Positions 22,691-32,731 of a stretch of 64,000 nucleotides of DNA are shown here, piece by piece. The stretch's first letter is position 1; every line of letters starts with the position of its first letter. The notes beneath the pieces are model-generated. The model was not told where the DNA came from. It made no database searches and saw nothing but the letters and a program-made list of their open reading frames with translations. The position numbers and the translations under genes were made by a program. Origin of the DNA: Clostridia bacterium (GTDB taxonomy: Bacteria > Bacillota > Clostridia > Oscillospirales > CAG-272); NCBI GenBank assembly GCA_017407225.1, contig JAFQWY010000047.1, positions 1 through 64,000 on the forward strand. The letters run 5' to 3'.

Positions 22691-24139
22691 ATGCAAAAGA
22701 AACGGACCCTCGCCCTGCTGCTGGCTCTGATTCTTCTCGGAAGCAGTTTCGTATCCTGTTCGGACGCCACAACGGACGAAACCGCCCCCGACACGCAGGC
22801 TGCAGCAAATCCATCCGCTGCCGAAACCGAGGAAACGGAATTCTCCATCCTGAGCACACTCCCCGAGTACACCTTCAACGGCGATACGGTTTCCATGCTC
22901 TCCAGGGTTGACAGCTGGTGGCAGTACATCTCCATCAATGCGGAAGAGATCAGCGGCGAAACCATCAATGACGCAATCTACAACCGCAATCTGGCATTCA
23001 TGGAAGCTTATGATGTAAACCTGAGCATCATTGATTATGACGGCAGCGCCACCAACCTGATCCGTCAGGCTGTATCTGCCGGCGACAGCACCTACGATGT
23101 TGCGGTTCCCAACCTGAATGAAGGTGCCGCAATGGTCAACGAAGACATCATTCTGAATCTTTACGACATCAGTACCCTGGATCTCAGCAATCCCGCATGG
23201 GATCAGAACGCATCCGACTACTACTCTATCGCCGGGAAGCTCTACTACGGTGTCAGCGATATCTCCCTCGGCAAGAACGAAGCAGCATGGATCTATATGT
23301 TCAACAAGCGGCTTCTGGATGAGTACAATCTGGAAGATCCCTACACCCTTGTCAGAGAAGACAGATGGACCTTCGACAAGACGCTTGAATTCATGGCGGC
23401 TGCCTCCAACGACACCAACGGCAACGGTGAACCGGACGAAGGTGACCGCTTCGGTCTCGCAACCCACGACGTCAACTACTACGCACTTCTGGTTTCCGCC
23501 GGTCAGCCCATGGCAGGCAAGAACTACGAAGAAGATGTTCCCTTCATGAATGCGTCCAACGAATCTTTCGTAAACGTATACGATAAGATCACAGAATACT
23601 TTACCGACGAAAAGCAGACCGTTATGGAATATGAGGGCGAAACTTTCATGGCCGGAAACGCACTTCTCTGCGGTCAGGTTATCGCCTGTGTGCGTCTGTT
23701 CCGTGAAATGGAAGACGACTTCGGTATCGTTCCCACTCCCAAGTTTGACGAAGCACAGGAACAATACTACACCTACGTAATCCCCTATGACGTATATGCG
23801 TGCGTGGTTCCCGTATCCGTTCTGGATCCTGAACGCTCCGGCATCATCATGCAGGCTATGGCGATCTACTCCATGGAATATCTGACTCCCGCTTACTACG
23901 ATATTACCATTACCGGCAAGGGGCTCCGCGACGAGGACTCCGCGGAAATGCTGGATCTGATTCTCTCCTCCACGGTGTACGACCTTGCGAGAATGTATGA
24001 CTGGGGCGCATTCGCATCCGGTATTCCCTCATTGATTCATGGCAAACGCGACTTTACTTCTAACTACAAGAGAAAAGCAAAGGCAATCGAGGGCGCACTT
24101 CAGAAAACCATCGAAACTTATAACAACAACACCAACTGA
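22691..24139 (+). CDS. Extracellular solute (sugar)-binding lipoprotein
   Basis: A 482-aa lipoprotein: signal MQKKRTLALLLALILLGSSF then lipobox FVSC, followed by a Thr/Glu-rich linker. AGGAGG lies 6 nt before the ATG. It shares EMEDDFGIVPTPKFDEAQEQ and an EF-hand-like loop DTNGNGEPDEGDRFG with the other two binding proteins. No permease or ATPase gene is adjacent. A surface discoidin-domain protein follows 42 bp downstream. Confidence 0.85.
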   Translation: MQKKRTLALLLALILLGSSFVSCSDATTDETAPDTQAAANPSAAETEETEFSILSTLPEYTFNGDTVSMLSRVDSWWQYISINAEEISGETINDAIYNRNLAFMEAYDVNLSIIDYDGSATNLIRQAVSAGDSTYDVAVPNLNEGAAMVNEDIILNLYDISTLDLSNPAWDQNASDYYSIAGKLYYGVSDISLGKNEAAWIYMFNKRLLDEYNLEDPYTLVREDRWTFDKTLEFMAAASNDTNGNGEPDEGDRFGLATHDVNYYALLVSAGQPMAGKNYEEDVPFMNASNESFVNVYDKITEYFTDEKQTVMEYEGETFMAGNALLCGQVIACVRLFREMEDDFGIVPTPKFDEAQEQYYTYVIPYDVYACVVPVSVLDPERSGIIMQAMAIYSMEYLTPAYYDITITGKGLRDEDSAEMLDLILSSTVYDLARMYDWGAFASGIPSLIHGKRDFTSNYKRKAKAIEGALQKTIETYNNNTN

Positions 24140-24181
24140 TACAGGAAAAACAAATATAAATCCAAATAAAGGAGAATTCCC

Positions 24182-25441
24182 ATGAAAACCAATTTCAAGA
24201 GAATGCTTTCCCTTTGTCTTGCCGGACTTCTTACCGCCGGTATGACAATGGCAGCATCTGCGATCAGCGTATCCAATGTTGTTACCGACAACGAACACCC
24301 CTCCTATCTGGCAAAGTACTCCGTTGACGGCGATGACACCCAGTTCTGGCACACCAACTGGGAAGAAGGCCTTGAAGAAGCTCCCTTCGTTCTGACTTAC
24401 GAGCTTGACGGCACCTACGAAATTTCCTCCATCGGTCTTCTGCCCCGTCAGGACTCCAACCTCAACGGTCTGATCTACATTGTCAACATCAACGTATCCG
24501 ATGACGGTGTGAACTTCACCACCGCAGAAGAAGTCGACTGGCTGGAATACACCTATGATCTGCAGACGATCGAACTGAAGAATCCCGTTACCGCCAAGTA
24601 CCTCCAGCTGGAAATCATCGAAACCGAAACCTTCACCAACGGCTCTCTGAACCAGCTCTACATTAACGGCGAACTGATTACCCTGTCCGATGATGCAAAG
24701 GCAGCCGAAGAAGCAGCGGCCGCAGCAGCAGAAGCAGCACGTCAGGCTGAAATCGCGGCTACTCTCGCTGAAAACGGCTTCAAGTCCATTGTCTCCGCTG
24801 ACGAAAACAAGGATTATCTGGCTATCTACGCCGGTGACGGCAACTCCGAAAAGTTCTGGCACACCGACTGGACCAATCCCGAAAGTGCCGCTCCCTTCGT
24901 TATCACCTTTGAACTGGACAACCTCTACACCGTAACCGAAATCACCTTGACTCCCCGTCCGGATGCACAGGCTGACGGTTCCGTAAACGGCGCATTCATC
25001 GATTACAATATCTACAGCTCCACCGACGGCGAAACCTTCACCCTCGCTCAGGCTGTTACCGGTCAGGCAGCGGATCTGGAAGCAAAGACCGTTGTTCTGG
25101 ATCAGCCCATGACTACCAGATACATCCGTCTGGAAGCTGTCAAGACCCAGGGCGACACCTTCGCATCCCTCAACGAACTGGATTATATCGGCACCGTTGC
25201 CACAGAAACCGCTGCCGCTGAAACCGAAGCACCTGCCGAAACCGAGGCTCCCGTCGAAACCGAAGCTACCGCAGAAACCGAAGCTCCCGTAATCGAAGTT
25301 CCCGCAGAAACCGAAGCTGAAGTGGTTGAAACCGAAGAAGTAACCGAAGCTCCCCAGACCTCCGACAACGCCCTTCTGGTGATCCTCGCGGTTGTTTCCA
25401 CCTTCGGTCTCGCACTGGTATCCCGCAAAGTAAGAGCATAA
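24182..25441 (+). CDS. Surface protein with two discoidin (F5/8 type C) domains
   Basis: Signal peptide (LCLAGLLTAGMTMAASA), a discoidin-like domain at about 30-160 (DDTQFWHTNWEEG, SIGLLPRQDSNLNG), an Ala/Glu-rich helical spacer, a second discoidin domain at about 205-340 (SEKFWHTDWTNPES, EITLTPRPDAQADG), a PAETEAPVETEA linker, and the tail EAPQTSDNALLVILAVVSTF ending in SRKVRA. F5/8 C domains usually bind carbohydrates. The APQTSD tail parallels APQTFD of the 9823 protein and suggests wall or membrane anchoring. Confidence 0.85.
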   Translation: MKTNFKRMLSLCLAGLLTAGMTMAASAISVSNVVTDNEHPSYLAKYSVDGDDTQFWHTNWEEGLEEAPFVLTYELDGTYEISSIGLLPRQDSNLNGLIYIVNINVSDDGVNFTTAEEVDWLEYTYDLQTIELKNPVTAKYLQLEIIETETFTNGSLNQLYINGELITLSDDAKAAEEAAAAAAEAARQAEIAATLAENGFKSIVSADENKDYLAIYAGDGNSEKFWHTDWTNPESAAPFVITFELDNLYTVTEITLTPRPDAQADGSVNGAFIDYNIYSSTDGETFTLAQAVTGQAADLEAKTVVLDQPMTTRYIRLEAVKTQGDTFASLNELDYIGTVATETAAAETEAPAETEAPVETEATAETEAPVIEVPAETEAEVVETEEVTEAPQTSDNALLVILAVVSTFGLALVSRKVRA

Positions 25442-25482
25442 GCCTCTTCATTTTCTCCTCCCGTTCCGTTACAGGAACAAGC

Positions 25483-25526
25483 AAAACCTCCTGTCCGCAG
25501 TACGATGATTGCGGCGGGAGGTTTTT
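25483..25526. terminator. Bidirectional terminator
   Basis: Two nested stems: AAAACCTCC (25483-25491) with GGAGGTTTT (25517-25525), and CCGCA with TGCGG inside. It separates the converging discoidin and CotH genes. Confidence 0.85.
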
Positions 25527-25532
25527 GTGTGC

Positions 25533-27473
25533 TTATTTCTTTCTCTTCCGGATCAGAATCACAATTGCGGCTGCTGCAATGCCTGCACCGGCGGCCGGAA
25601 TAAGGATCAGCACGGGTGATACCGGTTTATCCGGTTCCGTGACAGCCGGTTCATCCGCTGCCGGTTCCGGAGCAGGTTCGGCGGTTTCGGTCACGGGAGG
25701 TGCTTCCGCGGTGATTGTCACATACCGCTCTCCGGCCACAGTACTCATCTGTGCACCGATGTAGGCAACGGCATGGATCACATTCCGTCTTCCGTCCGTG
25801 ATCAGCAGTGCGGGATCCAGCACATCCTCCGCAACCCCCTTGGATGCGGAAAGGCTCTGAACCAGCAGACCGTTGCTATACAGTTCCACCTTTTCGGTGC
25901 TTCTGCTGTGGGTGTCAATCCGGATCCGCAGATCTCCGGTTCCGTCATAATGCAGATCCGCGCGCCTGCGCTCATCGGATACGGTGTCCTCCGGAAGAGC
26001 ATTTCCGTTTTCATCGGTGACAGTGATGGAGTAGGCGCGGCTTTCTTCGATTCCCAGCCCCGCAATGTCGGGATTTCTGAGGGAAAGCTGCTCATCCATC
26101 CATGCAATCCGTGCGGTGAGCCATTCCGACAGATCGGCGGTTTCCTTATCAAAGGAACGGGTTCCCCAACGGCTGCTGTTATCTTCCGCGGCCTGTGCCA
26201 GTTCTTCGGTCAGAGGATCAATAGATGCCATCATGTCGTCGATCAGCGGACGGATTTCCCACCAGCGGTCCTGAATCCGTGTCATAAAGGAAGGCTGATC
26301 GTACAGTGCGCGGTACCAGTATTCGCGGTCCTGGGAATACTGGTGCGTCCAGGAACATGGATCCGCACCGTCGTCGGCGAGATTGGCTCGGTTTCCGCTG
26401 GACCAGTCCATATCCCAGACCGGTCCGAAAAACAGTTTGCCGTCCGCGGGCTTGTACATGAAACAGGACTTATACAGAAGCTCAACACTCTTGAACACCT
26501 GATTGACAATCCAGTAATCCACAAAACTGTCCACATCCACGTATTCGGAGTAATGCTTCCCCTTGCTGTTGTAACCGTTGGGTGCAAACATGGCTTCTTC
26601 CATGTCCACGACCCATTCCCGGATGTATCCGAACATTTCATCGTTCGTCTTCAGATATTCCGGGGATTTGATCATGATGGGCACATCCTCGGGGGTGGTG
26701 AATTTCGATACTTCGTCGTAGTATTCATCCAGCTCAAGGATGTATCCCCCGGTGGTATCGTACCGTTCAAGACTGATGTAATCGGAAATCTCCCGTCCGT
26801 CAAAGGTGCCGCTTGTGATCCAGGACAGATCCTGCTCCATGGCAAGAGTCAGCGCTTCTCTGGCCTCCGCGCTCATTTCCTCTTTATCGGCAATGGCAGC
26901 GGCGGCATCTTCGGCCACATCTTCCCAGTCATGAACCGGAACCCGGTCTTTTTCGGGCCGGATATTCTCGGACAACTGATACAGTCCCACGTATTCGCCG
27001 TTGACAATAAGATTGACGAACGTTGAATCCACTGCTGTCATCCCCATAGCCGCGGACAGATCGTAGGACAGCTTGTTCCGCAGATGAGAACCGTCGTAAT
27101 GGTTTGCCAGCAGAATCCAGTGTCTGCTCTCTCCCAGCCCCAGCAGATCCGCTTTCTCATTCAGCTTGATCCGATAGGGCTTTTTGGGCAGACCCCATGT
27201 GGTATTGCCCCGGCCGCGGATCTGAATCCCGAAACTGAACACTTCGTCCCCGTCCGTCAGGCTCATTTCCGCCTCCGCATACCGGTCTTTCGACGATATG
27301 GGGCGGTTATACTGTGTCTGTATTTCGATAACCGGCAGCTGATTGTCCTCAGATATTCCCGCAGCCGCAGCGGTTTCCGCCATAAACAGCAGAACAAACA
27401 CGCCCAAAATCATAAGACAGATCAGCGGACTCAGCTTTTTTGCATAACTGAACGCAGGATATAATTTCTTCAT
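25533..27473 (-). CDS. CotH kinase-family membrane-anchored protein
   Basis: A 646-aa protein: N-terminal signal or membrane segment (LICLMILGVFVLLFMAETAA), a CotH domain with IRGRGNTTWGLPKKPYRIKL, HYDGSHLRNKLSYDL and FGPVWDMDWSSGN, then a beta domain, a Pro/Glu linker and a C-terminal helix (PVLILIPAAGAGIAAAAIVI) with RKRKK. CotH proteins are atypical kinases, known for spore coat phosphorylation in Bacillus, but secreted versions are common in gut Clostridia. GGAGG lies 4 nt before the ATG. The target is unknown. Confidence 0.88.
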   Translation of the reverse strand: MKKLYPAFSYAKKLSPLICLMILGVFVLLFMAETAAAAGISEDNQLPVIEIQTQYNRPISSKDRYAEAEMSLTDGDEVFSFGIQIRGRGNTTWGLPKKPYRIKLNEKADLLGLGESRHWILLANHYDGSHLRNKLSYDLSAAMGMTAVDSTFVNLIVNGEYVGLYQLSENIRPEKDRVPVHDWEDVAEDAAAAIADKEEMSAEAREALTLAMEQDLSWITSGTFDGREISDYISLERYDTTGGYILELDEYYDEVSKFTTPEDVPIMIKSPEYLKTNDEMFGYIREWVVDMEEAMFAPNGYNSKGKHYSEYVDVDSFVDYWIVNQVFKSVELLYKSCFMYKPADGKLFFGPVWDMDWSSGNRANLADDGADPCSWTHQYSQDREYWYRALYDQPSFMTRIQDRWWEIRPLIDDMMASIDPLTEELAQAAEDNSSRWGTRSFDKETADLSEWLTARIAWMDEQLSLRNPDIAGLGIEESRAYSITVTDENGNALPEDTVSDERRRADLHYDGTGDLRIRIDTHSRSTEKVELYSNGLLVQSLSASKGVAEDVLDPALLITDGRRNVIHAVAYIGAQMSTVAGERYVTITAEAPPVTETAEPAPEPAADEPAVTEPDKPVSPVLILIPAAGAGIAAAAIVILIRKRKK

Positions 27474-27557
27474 GACACCTCCGAATTCTTTGTTATTTCA
27501 GATCCGTTCATTTATTTTTCTGAATCTGTTCCGGGAACCGGTCGGAAACGTACAGCA

Positions 27558-28919
27558 TCAGAACAGCGCAGGTTTCAGTGTCCATGTCTGGAGCTGTGCA
27601 TGGCGTACGATTCCGGAGGCATCCAGATCGTGAGGGAAAATAATCCAGTCCTTCGCCCAGTCATAACTTGTATTGATGTGCCGCATGGGGAGGAGTTTCC
27701 CTTCCCCGACGGAAATTTCAATTTCTTCATCCATCCCAATTCCTTCTGCGGCCACCCGGCCGAGTGTACAGAACAGATCAACCGGATTCACACGGCTCTC
27801 TCCCACACGATACAGGGACGGAAGCTGTTTGTATCCGAGAACGAGGTCGTACTGATCCCGAACCGCCTCAGCCAGTGCACGGGGTGTGGTCTTTCCATGT
27901 ACCTCGGTGGGCAGATCGGCTTCGGGACCGTAGTAGAATTCGGGAGTAAGGTGGAGTCCCAGCGTAAAGCGCGAGAGCAGAGACAGCACTTCCGATGCAC
28001 ACAGCGAACGCTCGCCGCGGAGATAATAATCCGGGCCGTCCGTGAGGGTACATGCCATTGTCCGTACATCATCTTTCGTGATCGGAGCGGGATCCGCCTT
28101 TTCATAGAGACAGGACTGCTGTGCGGTGATGTATTCCACACCGGGATTCTCCAGCGTATACCTCAGGAACTGGCCCAGCAGATCCACCCGCCGGTGCATT
28201 TCTTCCGGTGTGCGGAGGGGAGCAGGTTTCCATTCTTCCCTGGGCGGATTTTCTCCTCGCCGGAAGTTTACGCCGTCCCAGAAATCGGTGCAGGAAAACT
28301 CGCAGGGATGATAATAAATGCTGACAAGCTGCAGTTCCGCCGCACGCTCGCAGATCTCATCGAACCGTGCTTTTGCCTCCTCCAGTCCGTTCTCCCCGAA
28401 ACCGGGGCGCATGGTGCTCCACAGCCGGGTCAGATTGAGAATACCGCCGTACCGGAAGGGTTCTTCGTTCACGGAAATCAGATAATGGCTGTCGAGATAG
28501 GTGGGGACACCCCATTTTTTCAGAACGGGAAACACCTGCGGAACCCAGCTTGCTCCCGGCTGACCATAGCTTGTGGGGAACTGCCCGCAGATCTCCTGCA
28601 CGTCGATGAATCCCTGACGTTCCCGGCGTTCGAATTCCTCCGCACCTTCCCCGAATCCCTTGTCGTGAAGATACTCGGTCTGAGTGGGATGAATGCTGTG
28701 GCCTTCCGTGTGATAGCAGATTTCGTGACCTGCAAGCTTCTCCAGAATATCCTCCCGTCCTCGCTCCTTCAGCACCCGGATCTTTTCACCGACAATTTTG
28801 AATGATCCGCGGATTCCCATGGAATCCATCATGTCGATCAGCGCGAGAAGGGCGTCGTCCGCCTCCGGTGTGATGAAGTCTTCCACATCGTACCAGAGCA
28901 TTACCTTGATATTTTTCAT
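27558..28919 (-). CDS. Polysaccharide deacetylase-like protein
   Basis: A 453-aa protein without a signal peptide. VMLWYDVEDF at the N-terminus and HTEGHSIHPTQTEYL match the NodB-like aspartate and histidine-pair metal motifs; IYYHPCEFS is the later histidine motif. The last about 180 residues are an extra domain not seen in simple deacetylases. It precedes a CotH gene and follows a GH123-like gene on the same strand. Cytoplasmic location and unusual length make the substrate unclear. Confidence 0.7.
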   Translation of the reverse strand: MKNIKVMLWYDVEDFITPEADDALLALIDMMDSMGIRGSFKIVGEKIRVLKERGREDILEKLAGHEICYHTEGHSIHPTQTEYLHDKGFGEGAEEFERRERQGFIDVQEICGQFPTSYGQPGASWVPQVFPVLKKWGVPTYLDSHYLISVNEEPFRYGGILNLTRLWSTMRPGFGENGLEEAKARFDEICERAAELQLVSIYYHPCEFSCTDFWDGVNFRRGENPPREEWKPAPLRTPEEMHRRVDLLGQFLRYTLENPGVEYITAQQSCLYEKADPAPITKDDVRTMACTLTDGPDYYLRGERSLCASEVLSLLSRFTLGLHLTPEFYYGPEADLPTEVHGKTTPRALAEAVRDQYDLVLGYKQLPSLYRVGESRVNPVDLFCTLGRVAAEGIGMDEEIEISVGEGKLLPMRHINTSYDWAKDWIIFPHDLDASGIVRHAQLQTWTLKPALF

Positions 28920-29008
28920 CCTGTTCTCCTGTCTGTGATATTCCGAAGCCTCAGCTGACTCCGGTCGAATACCGTGTGATCGGCATGACAGCCCGAAACC
29001 ACCGTCCG

Positions 29009-30724
29009 TTACTGTTCCAGAATTGTCCGGATCTTCCGGTTGAGCAATTCTCTGAACTGAAGCAGACGGGATGCTGACTGCGGATGGGTTTCAAAGGTCA
29101 CTTCTCCGAAGAAATCCTCAACAAACTGTTTGGTTTCCTGTTTGCCGATATACTTTTCAAGCAGGCATAACGCGCGCATATCGTTCACGCCTTCGTAAAA
29201 CACTTTCTGCCGGATGGAGGGAATGCATCCGCCGCTGACCGCAGGATACACCAGATACCCTGTCCCCGGGTTCGCGCCTGAGTAAAAGCATCCGTCCGTG
29301 TTCGGGTCAATGAATCCCTGGGACAAAGCATCGTACCAGAAATTGTACCCCCAGTGCAGGAACCCTTCGATCTCATGCATATACAACTGGATTCCCAGCA
29401 TACGGTTTCTCTCGCCCGAGCAGTTGAGTTTTCTGTTGCTCAGTCCGCCGCTGCACTGTCCGCCCGTGTAATACGCCCAGAGATGCTTGGTACGTCCGTA
29501 GAAATTCTTGATGTTCGTTGTCACAACGATAGGGACATTCACAGAACCGTCTTCGTAATATTCGTAATGGGAAAGGGCATCCCCGATCATGCATCCGTCC
29601 AGCAGATCGCCGATCACCGCTCTCGCCTTGCTGTAGGCTTCATGATGCTTCGGCGAAGGTTCATCGGAAATGTGGAACAGGAATTTCTTTTCCAGCTTCC
29701 GTTCCTTCAGAAAAGCAAGCAGAGCCGGAATGTACGCGTGCAGAAATGCCGTGTACTTTTTCCCCCACGCAGTCGTGTCCCAGCCGAACAGCTGTCTGTA
29801 TTTTCCGTCAACCGCTGCCATAATCTTGGGAGCATGTTCCGCGCCCCACTGGGTAAAGAAATGGGAATGCTCAAAATATTCAATCCCATGTTTTTTCGCA
29901 ATGGTTATGTATTGATCCAGCAGAGAAAAATCAAAGGAATACTCGCCGTTTTCCAGACTGACTCCCACAAGCTGCACCGTCTTCCGTTCTTCGCCCACCG
30001 GTGTATCCAGCGGAGGTGTGAAGCAGGGCGTCAGAAGCATATTCATGCCGTGCAGAGCGGCTTTGTCCACATAATCGGCGAACAGTTCCCAGAACCGGGG
30101 CGTGAACGGCTCCACGGCATGGGCATCGCAGATACAGTCACAGTGGAACCAGTTGGTATACCGGAGTTTCTGCTGTGGCAGGGCTGCTTCAATCACAGTG
30201 ACGGCGGCTTCGGCTTCCCCGAGCTTTGCTCCTCCCGTCTGGTTGAAGAATTCCACTTTCAGCGAATACTCTCCTCCCCGGATCTTCTTTCCGCGTTCGT
30301 TTACGGTGATCCACAGGGCTCGCCAGGAGTCCGATTGTGCCGCAAGATGCACGGCATCGTCTTCCACATGGAGACTGTTCCACGGATTCCGCTTCACGCC
30401 GACCTTCGGATTGACCTTTTTCGCCAGCAGTCTGTCGGGAAACAAGCCTGCACGGTACTGATCGTTCAAACGCGGATCGCCCGTCTGCAGTACGGGAACA
30501 TATCCCACGGAATACAGGGCGACTGGCAGATCGGTGGTGATCCTGGCAAACACGCTGGCAGCCTTCCCTTCGCCGCCATTGAATTTATAGGCAATCTGAA
30601 GCGACAGGGGTTCGTTTGTGAAGCAGGAAAAGTGTGACATCTCTTTCCCAGCCCAGGATTCGGTTTCTGGAAAAACCTTTTCCAGAGAACTTAAAACAAC
30701 TGTTTTCAAAGCATACTCCTGCAT
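29009..30724 (-). CDS. GH123/DUF4091-like glycoside hydrolase
   Basis: A 571-aa protein. FHISDEPSPKHHEAY carries the Asp-Glu pair typical of the GH123 substrate-assisted site. The C-terminal part (GYLVYPAVSGGCIPSIRQKV then FYEGVNDMRALCLLEKY) is the DUF4091 signature. GH123 enzymes cleave beta-GalNAc residues. No signal peptide, so probably cytoplasmic. It sits at the end of the exopolysaccharide gene run, 75 bp from the nucleotidyltransferase, and may be transcribed with it. Confidence 0.8.
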   Translation of the reverse strand: MQEYALKTVVLSSLEKVFPETESWAGKEMSHFSCFTNEPLSLQIAYKFNGGEGKAASVFARITTDLPVALYSVGYVPVLQTGDPRLNDQYRAGLFPDRLLAKKVNPKVGVKRNPWNSLHVEDDAVHLAAQSDSWRALWITVNERGKKIRGGEYSLKVEFFNQTGGAKLGEAEAAVTVIEAALPQQKLRYTNWFHCDCICDAHAVEPFTPRFWELFADYVDKAALHGMNMLLTPCFTPPLDTPVGEERKTVQLVGVSLENGEYSFDFSLLDQYITIAKKHGIEYFEHSHFFTQWGAEHAPKIMAAVDGKYRQLFGWDTTAWGKKYTAFLHAYIPALLAFLKERKLEKKFLFHISDEPSPKHHEAYSKARAVIGDLLDGCMIGDALSHYEYYEDGSVNVPIVVTTNIKNFYGRTKHLWAYYTGGQCSGGLSNRKLNCSGERNRMLGIQLYMHEIEGFLHWGYNFWYDALSQGFIDPNTDGCFYSGANPGTGYLVYPAVSGGCIPSIRQKVFYEGVNDMRALCLLEKYIGKQETKQFVEDFFGEVTFETHPQSASRLLQFRELLNRKIRTILEQ

Positions 30725-30799
30725 GGTTCCCCTCCTTATTTCGTGGATAACACAGGGATGAATTCAAAATCACGGAGCCGTTGCACGCTATGAATATTC

Positions 30800-31537
30800 T
30801 TACCGTGTGATTCCTTTATACTCCGCCTTGACTCTTTCGTAACTTTCCAGATTTCCGATATCGTACCGCTTTCCGGGCATTTCCATGGCATGAACCGCAC
30901 GTTTCGTACAGAGCCACGCGATATAGCTGCCGGGAGCATCCGTATGGCATCCCTCAGCGATCGCTGTCCGGACAAGCCCGGCATCCGCTTTTGTATAGTA
31001 ATAGAAAGGCGGACAGCACCAGTGAGTTGCAGGGGTCGGAGATTTTTCGGTCATACCGAGGATTCTGTCGTTCTCATCGATTGTGACGACCCCGCACTTG
31101 AGGAGCTTTCTGTCGTCCGGTTCGTAGTAGCGCATAATGCAGGAAGTCTGCTTTTCCTGTGCGTAGGCCATAAACTTTGTCAGGCTGAAATCCAGTACAT
31201 TATCCCCTGCAATGACCAGCATATCATCCTCAAGCTGCAGCCGGTCCATGGCAAACTGAATATCCCTGACCGCACCGAGACGAGTCTCGTTTGTCTCTGT
31301 CCCGTCATCCACAACGGTGATGTTCTGTTTTTTGGTCTGTGCCCATGTTTCAAAGCAGCCGGCATATTTATGATTGGAAATCACAATATATTCCTGAACA
31401 ATCCCGGCTGTGTCGATATCGTCCACAAGCCAGTCGAGGATGGTTTTGCCGCCCACATCCAGCAGCGGCTTCGGGAAATTTTCCGTCAGCGGGTATAGTC
31501 TTGTGGCATACCCTGCCGCGAGTATCAAGCATTTCAT
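30800..31537 (-). CDS. Sugar-1-phosphate nucleotidyltransferase
   Basis: A 245-aa protein with the signature LILAAGYATRLYPLT followed by NFPKPLLDVGG, the nucleotide-binding loop of RmlA/GlmU-type enzymes that make NDP-sugars. Size fits a single catalytic domain without a hexapeptide-repeat tail. It lies 9 bp downstream of the sugar kinase gene, so the two probably act in sequence: sugar to sugar-1-phosphate to NDP-sugar. Confidence 0.88.
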   Translation of the reverse strand: MKCLILAAGYATRLYPLTENFPKPLLDVGGKTILDWLVDDIDTAGIVQEYIVISNHKYAGCFETWAQTKKQNITVVDDGTETNETRLGAVRDIQFAMDRLQLEDDMLVIAGDNVLDFSLTKFMAYAQEKQTSCIMRYYEPDDRKLLKCGVVTIDENDRILGMTEKSPTPATHWCCPPFYYYTKADAGLVRTAIAEGCHTDAPGSYIAWLCTKRAVHAMEMPGKRYDIGNLESYERVKAEYKGITR

Positions 31538-31546
31538 ATTCGTACC

Positions 31547-32722
31547 TCAATCAAGCTGCACACCGTCGGCGCTGTGGCAGTAGTGAACAGAGAATTTTCC
31601 TTCCAGATTCGGAAATACCTTCAGATATTCCTTCGTCACCTGATTCATGATGCTTTCTTTGAAATCCGGGTCAATGATCGCCATGCAGCATCCCTTGAAT
31701 CCGGCACCGCTGAACCGTCCGCCGTAAATGCCGTCGGTGCGGGTCATGATCTCATAGAGCGTTTTCAGCTCCGGCGAGCCGGTTTCCCAGTTCTCAATGG
31801 AGCTTCTTCCGCTCTCAAAAGAGACTCTGCCAAATTCTTCCAGATCTCCTCTGCGCCATGCTTCGGCTCCTCTCTGCACGCGCTCCATTTCGGTGTACCA
31901 GTGCTTGGCCCGTTTCGCCCATGTTTCCGGCAGACGATCCCGGTACCGCAGAAATACCTCGTATGGCACCTCACGGAGATGGGTTTCATTGAATTTACCG
32001 TACTCCATACCGGCATATGCCTTGAGTGCATACGCGGCGGAACGGCATTCGTCCACGCGCATATTGAATGCGGATCCTGCCAGGGTTCTTTCGATTCCCG
32101 AGAAGAAAATGGCAATCCGGTAGGGCTTCATATCCGGGTGGCGCGGGATCAGTTCATAGCTGTCGTCGAGCATATCCATGTAGAGCAGGTGATGCTTGCG
32201 GCAGTAGATTTCACAGGACTGGTCAAGCTTGCCGCAGGCTACACCGACGTAATTGTTTTCGGCAGCCAGCGCGGTGGCAATCATTTCCTGATCCGTGATA
32301 CGGATTCCGTTCAACTGACAGAGAGCCGAGAGGAAGGTGATAATCACAGCGGCGGAAGAAGACAGTCCTCCGATCGGCAGTTCCCCGTCAATGACGCCGC
32401 ACATCCCGACCTGCAGCGGATATCTCCTGGAAAGCGCGAGGGTCGCTCCTCGGATATAGTCCGCCCAGTCGTTCTCCGGCTTCGGCGGTACCGCATTGAC
32501 ATGGAACTGACAGCGCTTTTCAAACTGAAGGGATTTCAGTTCGATCACTCCGTTCTGCTTGGGACCGTAAGCGATATGGATGCCTTTGTCGATAGCCAGA
32601 CCCGTGATTTTACCCAGCTGGTGGTCAACGTGCGCACCGATCGGGCAGACACGGTAGGGAGTAAACGCCCTGTACGGAGCATCCTTTTTATAAATCTGTT
32701 CAAAAGCTTCAAATGCGTTCAT
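31547..32722 (-). CDS. GHMP sugar kinase, galacturonokinase/galactokinase-like
   Basis: A 391-aa GHMP kinase: motif 1 TPYRVCPIGAHVDHQLG, motif 2 LPIGGLSSSAAVIITF (ATP loop), motif 3 GGRFSGAGFKGCCMA. GalK usually has GEHTDY at motif 1; the PYRVCPIGAHVDHQ version is closer to my memory of galacturonokinases. It would make a sugar-1-phosphate for the adjacent nucleotidyltransferase. The UDP-GlcA 4-epimerase-like gene next door makes a uronic acid substrate plausible. GAGGA precedes the start. Confidence 0.75.
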   Translation of the reverse strand: MNAFEAFEQIYKKDAPYRAFTPYRVCPIGAHVDHQLGKITGLAIDKGIHIAYGPKQNGVIELKSLQFEKRCQFHVNAVPPKPENDWADYIRGATLALSRRYPLQVGMCGVIDGELPIGGLSSSAAVIITFLSALCQLNGIRITDQEMIATALAAENNYVGVACGKLDQSCEIYCRKHHLLYMDMLDDSYELIPRHPDMKPYRIAIFFSGIERTLAGSAFNMRVDECRSAAYALKAYAGMEYGKFNETHLREVPYEVFLRYRDRLPETWAKRAKHWYTEMERVQRGAEAWRRGDLEEFGRVSFESGRSSIENWETGSPELKTLYEIMTRTDGIYGGRFSGAGFKGCCMAIIDPDFKESIMNQVTKEYLKVFPNLEGKFSVHYCHSADGVQLD

Positions 32723-32731
32723 GTGCAGTCC

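Noticed and set aside
22661-23764. Minus-strand open frame opposite the third binding lipoprotein
   Set aside because: The plus-strand gene has a lipobox, an AGGAGG site and two clear paralogues; the opposite frame has none.
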